Assembly: GCA_022600395.1 (NCBI GenBank)
Contig: JAHZKM010000008.1
Coordinates: 1 to 7,709, forward strand
Direction of reading: 5' to 3'
Source of the DNA: Pseudomonadota bacterium
GTDB taxonomy: Bacteria; Pseudomonadota; Gammaproteobacteria; PS1; Pseudothioglobaceae
Length of the DNA: 7,709 bases
Shown: positions 5,831-7,709 of the stretch, one piece after another
Numbering within the stretch: the first letter of the stretch is position 1
Layout of the letters: the number at the start of each line of letters is the position of its first letter
Program-made: the position numbers and the translations under genes
The notes under the pieces: generated by a model
Database searches by the model: none
What the model was told of the DNA's origin: nothing
The model's input: the letters and a program-made list of their open reading frames with translations, nothing else

Positions 5831-7709
5831 CTATAGTGCCAATTCAGCCAATTTTTTTTGTCGATATTCTTTCAAAACTTTTTCTGTGTAACCATTTGGC
5901 TCGCTCACTCCTCTATAAACCAAAGCTAAAGCCGCTTGAAATGCTACGCCATTGTAGCTTGGTGCCATATTCTGATAAAGCGGATCATGTTGATTTTGCT
6001 TATCCACAACAATTGCCATCTCTTTAAAGACCTGTTCTATTTGCGCTTTACTACAAATCTCATGATATAGCCAATTAGCCATGTGTTGGCTAGAAATTCG
6101 CAAGGTTGCTCTATCTTCCATTAGCCCAATTTGATTAATATCCATCACCTTCGAGCAACCTACGCCTTGATCAATCCAACGCACCACATAGCCTAAAATA
6201 CTTTGAGCATTATTATTTAGCTCTGTTTGAATATCTGCTGTATTCAGTTTCGTAGTTGAATCTAATATTGGCGCAAGCAATAAATCTTGCTCATTAACTT
6301 CAAGCGGTGTTTGTATAAGTTGTTGCTGTCTAGCGAATACATCGAATCGATGATAATGTGTTGCATGCAAAGTTGCTGCCGTAGGTGAAGGCACCCAAGC
6401 ACAATTAGCGCCTGCCTCTAAATGGCTTAGCTTACTCTCAAGCATTTCATGCATCTGATCAGGTTGTGCCCACATACCTTTACCAATTTGTGCATTTTTG
6501 TACATGCCACAATTTAGACCCACCTGAACGTTTAACACCTCATAAGCTTTAATCCATGGCTGACTCTTAATTTTCGCTTTAGGCAGCATGATACCTGCCT
6601 TCATACTGGTATGTATTTCATCTCCTGTTCTATCTAAAAATCCAGTGTTGATAAAAATGGCGCGCTTGGCTGCTACCTTGATACATGCTGCCAGATTAAC
6701 ACTAGTTCGGCGCTCTTCATCCATAATGCCAATCTTAAGTGTATTGCTCTTAAGCCCCAAAGCTTGCTCAACTTTCTCAAATAATTTAAGACTAAATGCT
6801 ACTTCATCAGGGCCATGCATCTTAGGTTTAACTATATATACATTACCTTTTTTCGAATTAGCGCCTAAATTCTGGATATCATGCAAAGCAATTAATGTTG
6901 TAACCATGCCGTCGACAATACCTTCTGGCACTTCTTGACCATCTGGTGTTTTAATTAAATCACTCAGCATGTGATGGCCGACATTACGCACCAGCATCAA
7001 ACTACTACCGGATAAAACGCCAGACTCACCTTGGGCATTAACATAAGTTTTATCGGTATTGATTTTTCTAACAACTGTCTGATCGCCTTTGTCAAATTTA
7101 ACTTCTAGATCGCGCTTCATTAGTCCTAGAAAATTACGATAAGCGTTAATTTTTTCTTCACTATCCACAGTGGCAACTGAATCTTCAAAATCAATAATAG
7201 TGGTCAACGCCGATTCTAAAATAACATCTTGAATCATTTGAGTATTCGGATTAATAACGAGCTCAATATGCAGATTATGATGCTGAATTAAAATACCATT
7301 TTCAGTACTACCCACAAAACTCTCTGGATTTTCTAACTGTGCACTACTTTCATCTGCCAATATAAATACAGGTATTTTTGAGTGCATATCGATAGCCACA
7401 ACCTGCTCATAAGATCCTGCATTTAAAGGTATCGATTCATCTAAAAATGCATTAGTCCAGCTAATCACACTGGCGGCTCGATCTGCACCTTCAATTTTTC
7501 TATCAATAACATCACTACCATATAACGCGTCATACAAGCTGCCCCAGCGGGCATTTAGTGCATTTAAAGCAAAGCGTGCGCTAGAAATAGGTACAACCAA
7601 TTGAGGTCCGGCAATATTGGCAATTTCATTATCTACTTGATCCAACTCTAGCTCGAAAGGCTCAGGCTTTGGTACTAAATAGCCAATATCTTGCAAAAAT
7701 TGTTGATAG
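5831..7709 (-). CDS. glcB: Malate synthase G, partial (N-terminus beyond the right edge)
   Basis: The reading frame is open to the right edge and ends at TAG (5833-5831), giving about 625 visible residues; the family has about 720, so roughly the first 80-100 lie outside. The TTG codon at 7696 is an internal leucine (YQQFLQDIGYLVP), not a start. Malate synthase G condenses glyoxylate and acetyl-CoA to malate. Counting from that leucine, catalytic R237 (VRNVGH), metal ligands E327 (GIMDEERRT) and D355 (TGFLDRTGDE), C514 (GVGCSKV) and the catalytic base D528 (MEDRATLRISSQH) are all present at family spacing. The long insert before VRNVGH and the sequence distinguish it from the shorter AceB type. 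No isocitrate lyase or glycolate oxidase gene is visible, so the glyoxylate source is unknown from this window. The gene converges on xerD with 2 bases between and no terminator in the gap. Confidence 0.95.
   Translation of the reverse strand, partial: YQQFLQDIGYLVPKPEPFELELDQVDNEIANIAGPQLVVPISSARFALNALNARWGSLYDALYGSDVIDRKIEGADRAASVISWTNAFLDESIPLNAGSYEQVVAIDMHSKIPVFILADESSAQLENPESFVGSTENGILIQHHNLHIELVINPNTQMIQDVILESALTTIIDFEDSVATVDSEEKINAYRNFLGLMKRDLEVKFDKGDQTVVRKINTDKTYVNAQGESGVLSGSSLMLVRNVGHHMLSDLIKTPDGQEVPEGIVDGMVTTLIALHDIQNLGANSKKGNVYIVKPKMHGPDEVAFSLKLFEKVEQALGLKSNTLKIGIMDEERRTSVNLAACIKVAAKRAIFINTGFLDRTGDEIHTSMKAGIMLPKAKIKSQPWIKAYEVLNVQVGLNCGMYKNAQIGKGMWAQPDQMHEMLESKLSHLEAGANCAWVPSPTAATLHATHYHRFDVFARQQQLIQTPLEVNEQDLLLAPILDSTTKLNTADIQTELNNNAQSILGYVVRWIDQGVGCSKVMDINQIGLMEDRATLRISSQHMANWLYHEICSKAQIEQVFKEMAIVVDKQNQHDPLYQNMAPSYNGVAFQAALALVYRGVSEPNGYTEKVLKEYRQKKLAELAL

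Noticed and set aside
7694..7696. TTG at 7696 as the start codon of the malate synthase gene
   Set aside because: The frame stays open upstream to the edge, and the residues before it (YQQF) continue the family alignment, so the gene is cut by the window edge.

Overview
The window is AT-rich bacterial DNA whose proteins read as gammaproteobacterial. It carries the promoter-proximal part of a reverse-type dissimilatory sulfite reductase (dsr) cluster: dsrA, dsrB and a 3'-truncated dsrE, all on the minus strand. DsrE is found in sulfur oxidisers rather than sulfate reducers, so the organism is most likely a sulfur-oxidising gammaproteobacterium. The low GC, compact spacing and gene content fit the SUP05/Thioglobus group or a related thiotrophic symbiont. 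That placement is inference from gene content and was not tested by phylogeny.

Layout from left to right: dsrE (minus, running off the left edge), dsrB and dsrA (minus), a 176-base gap with a good dsr promoter candidate, then gltD (glutamate synthase small subunit, minus). A 154-base divergent intergenic region follows, and then rplS (ribosomal protein L19, plus) with its own near-consensus promoter and an intrinsic terminator. Next come xerD (site-specific recombinase, plus) and a malate synthase G gene (glcB, minus). That last gene converges on xerD with two bases between the stop codons, and its N-terminal coding part lies beyond the right edge. No gene-free stretch exceeds about 180 bases. 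I saw no RNA gene, insertion sequence, CRISPR array or prophage feature.

Functionally, DsrAB oxidises persulfide-derived sulfide to sulfite in the cytoplasm, and DsrE belongs to the sulfur-relay system that feeds it. GltD supplies NADPH electrons for ammonium assimilation. Malate synthase G would consume glyoxylate, plausibly from glycolate if the organism fixes CO2 by RuBisCO. L19 and XerD are housekeeping genes. All main catalytic and cofactor residues that I could check are present, and no gene looks broken apart from the two cut by the window edges.

The coding content is well-known. What is less explained lies between genes: a perfect 17-base palindrome at about -40 of the dsr promoter, a 10-base-pair hairpin between dsrA and dsrB, a perfect 15-base palindrome abutting the xerD start codon where no ribosome binding site is visible, a gltD standing apart from gltB next to dsrA, and an rplS detached from its usual operon. 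I found no evidence of a wholly new system here.
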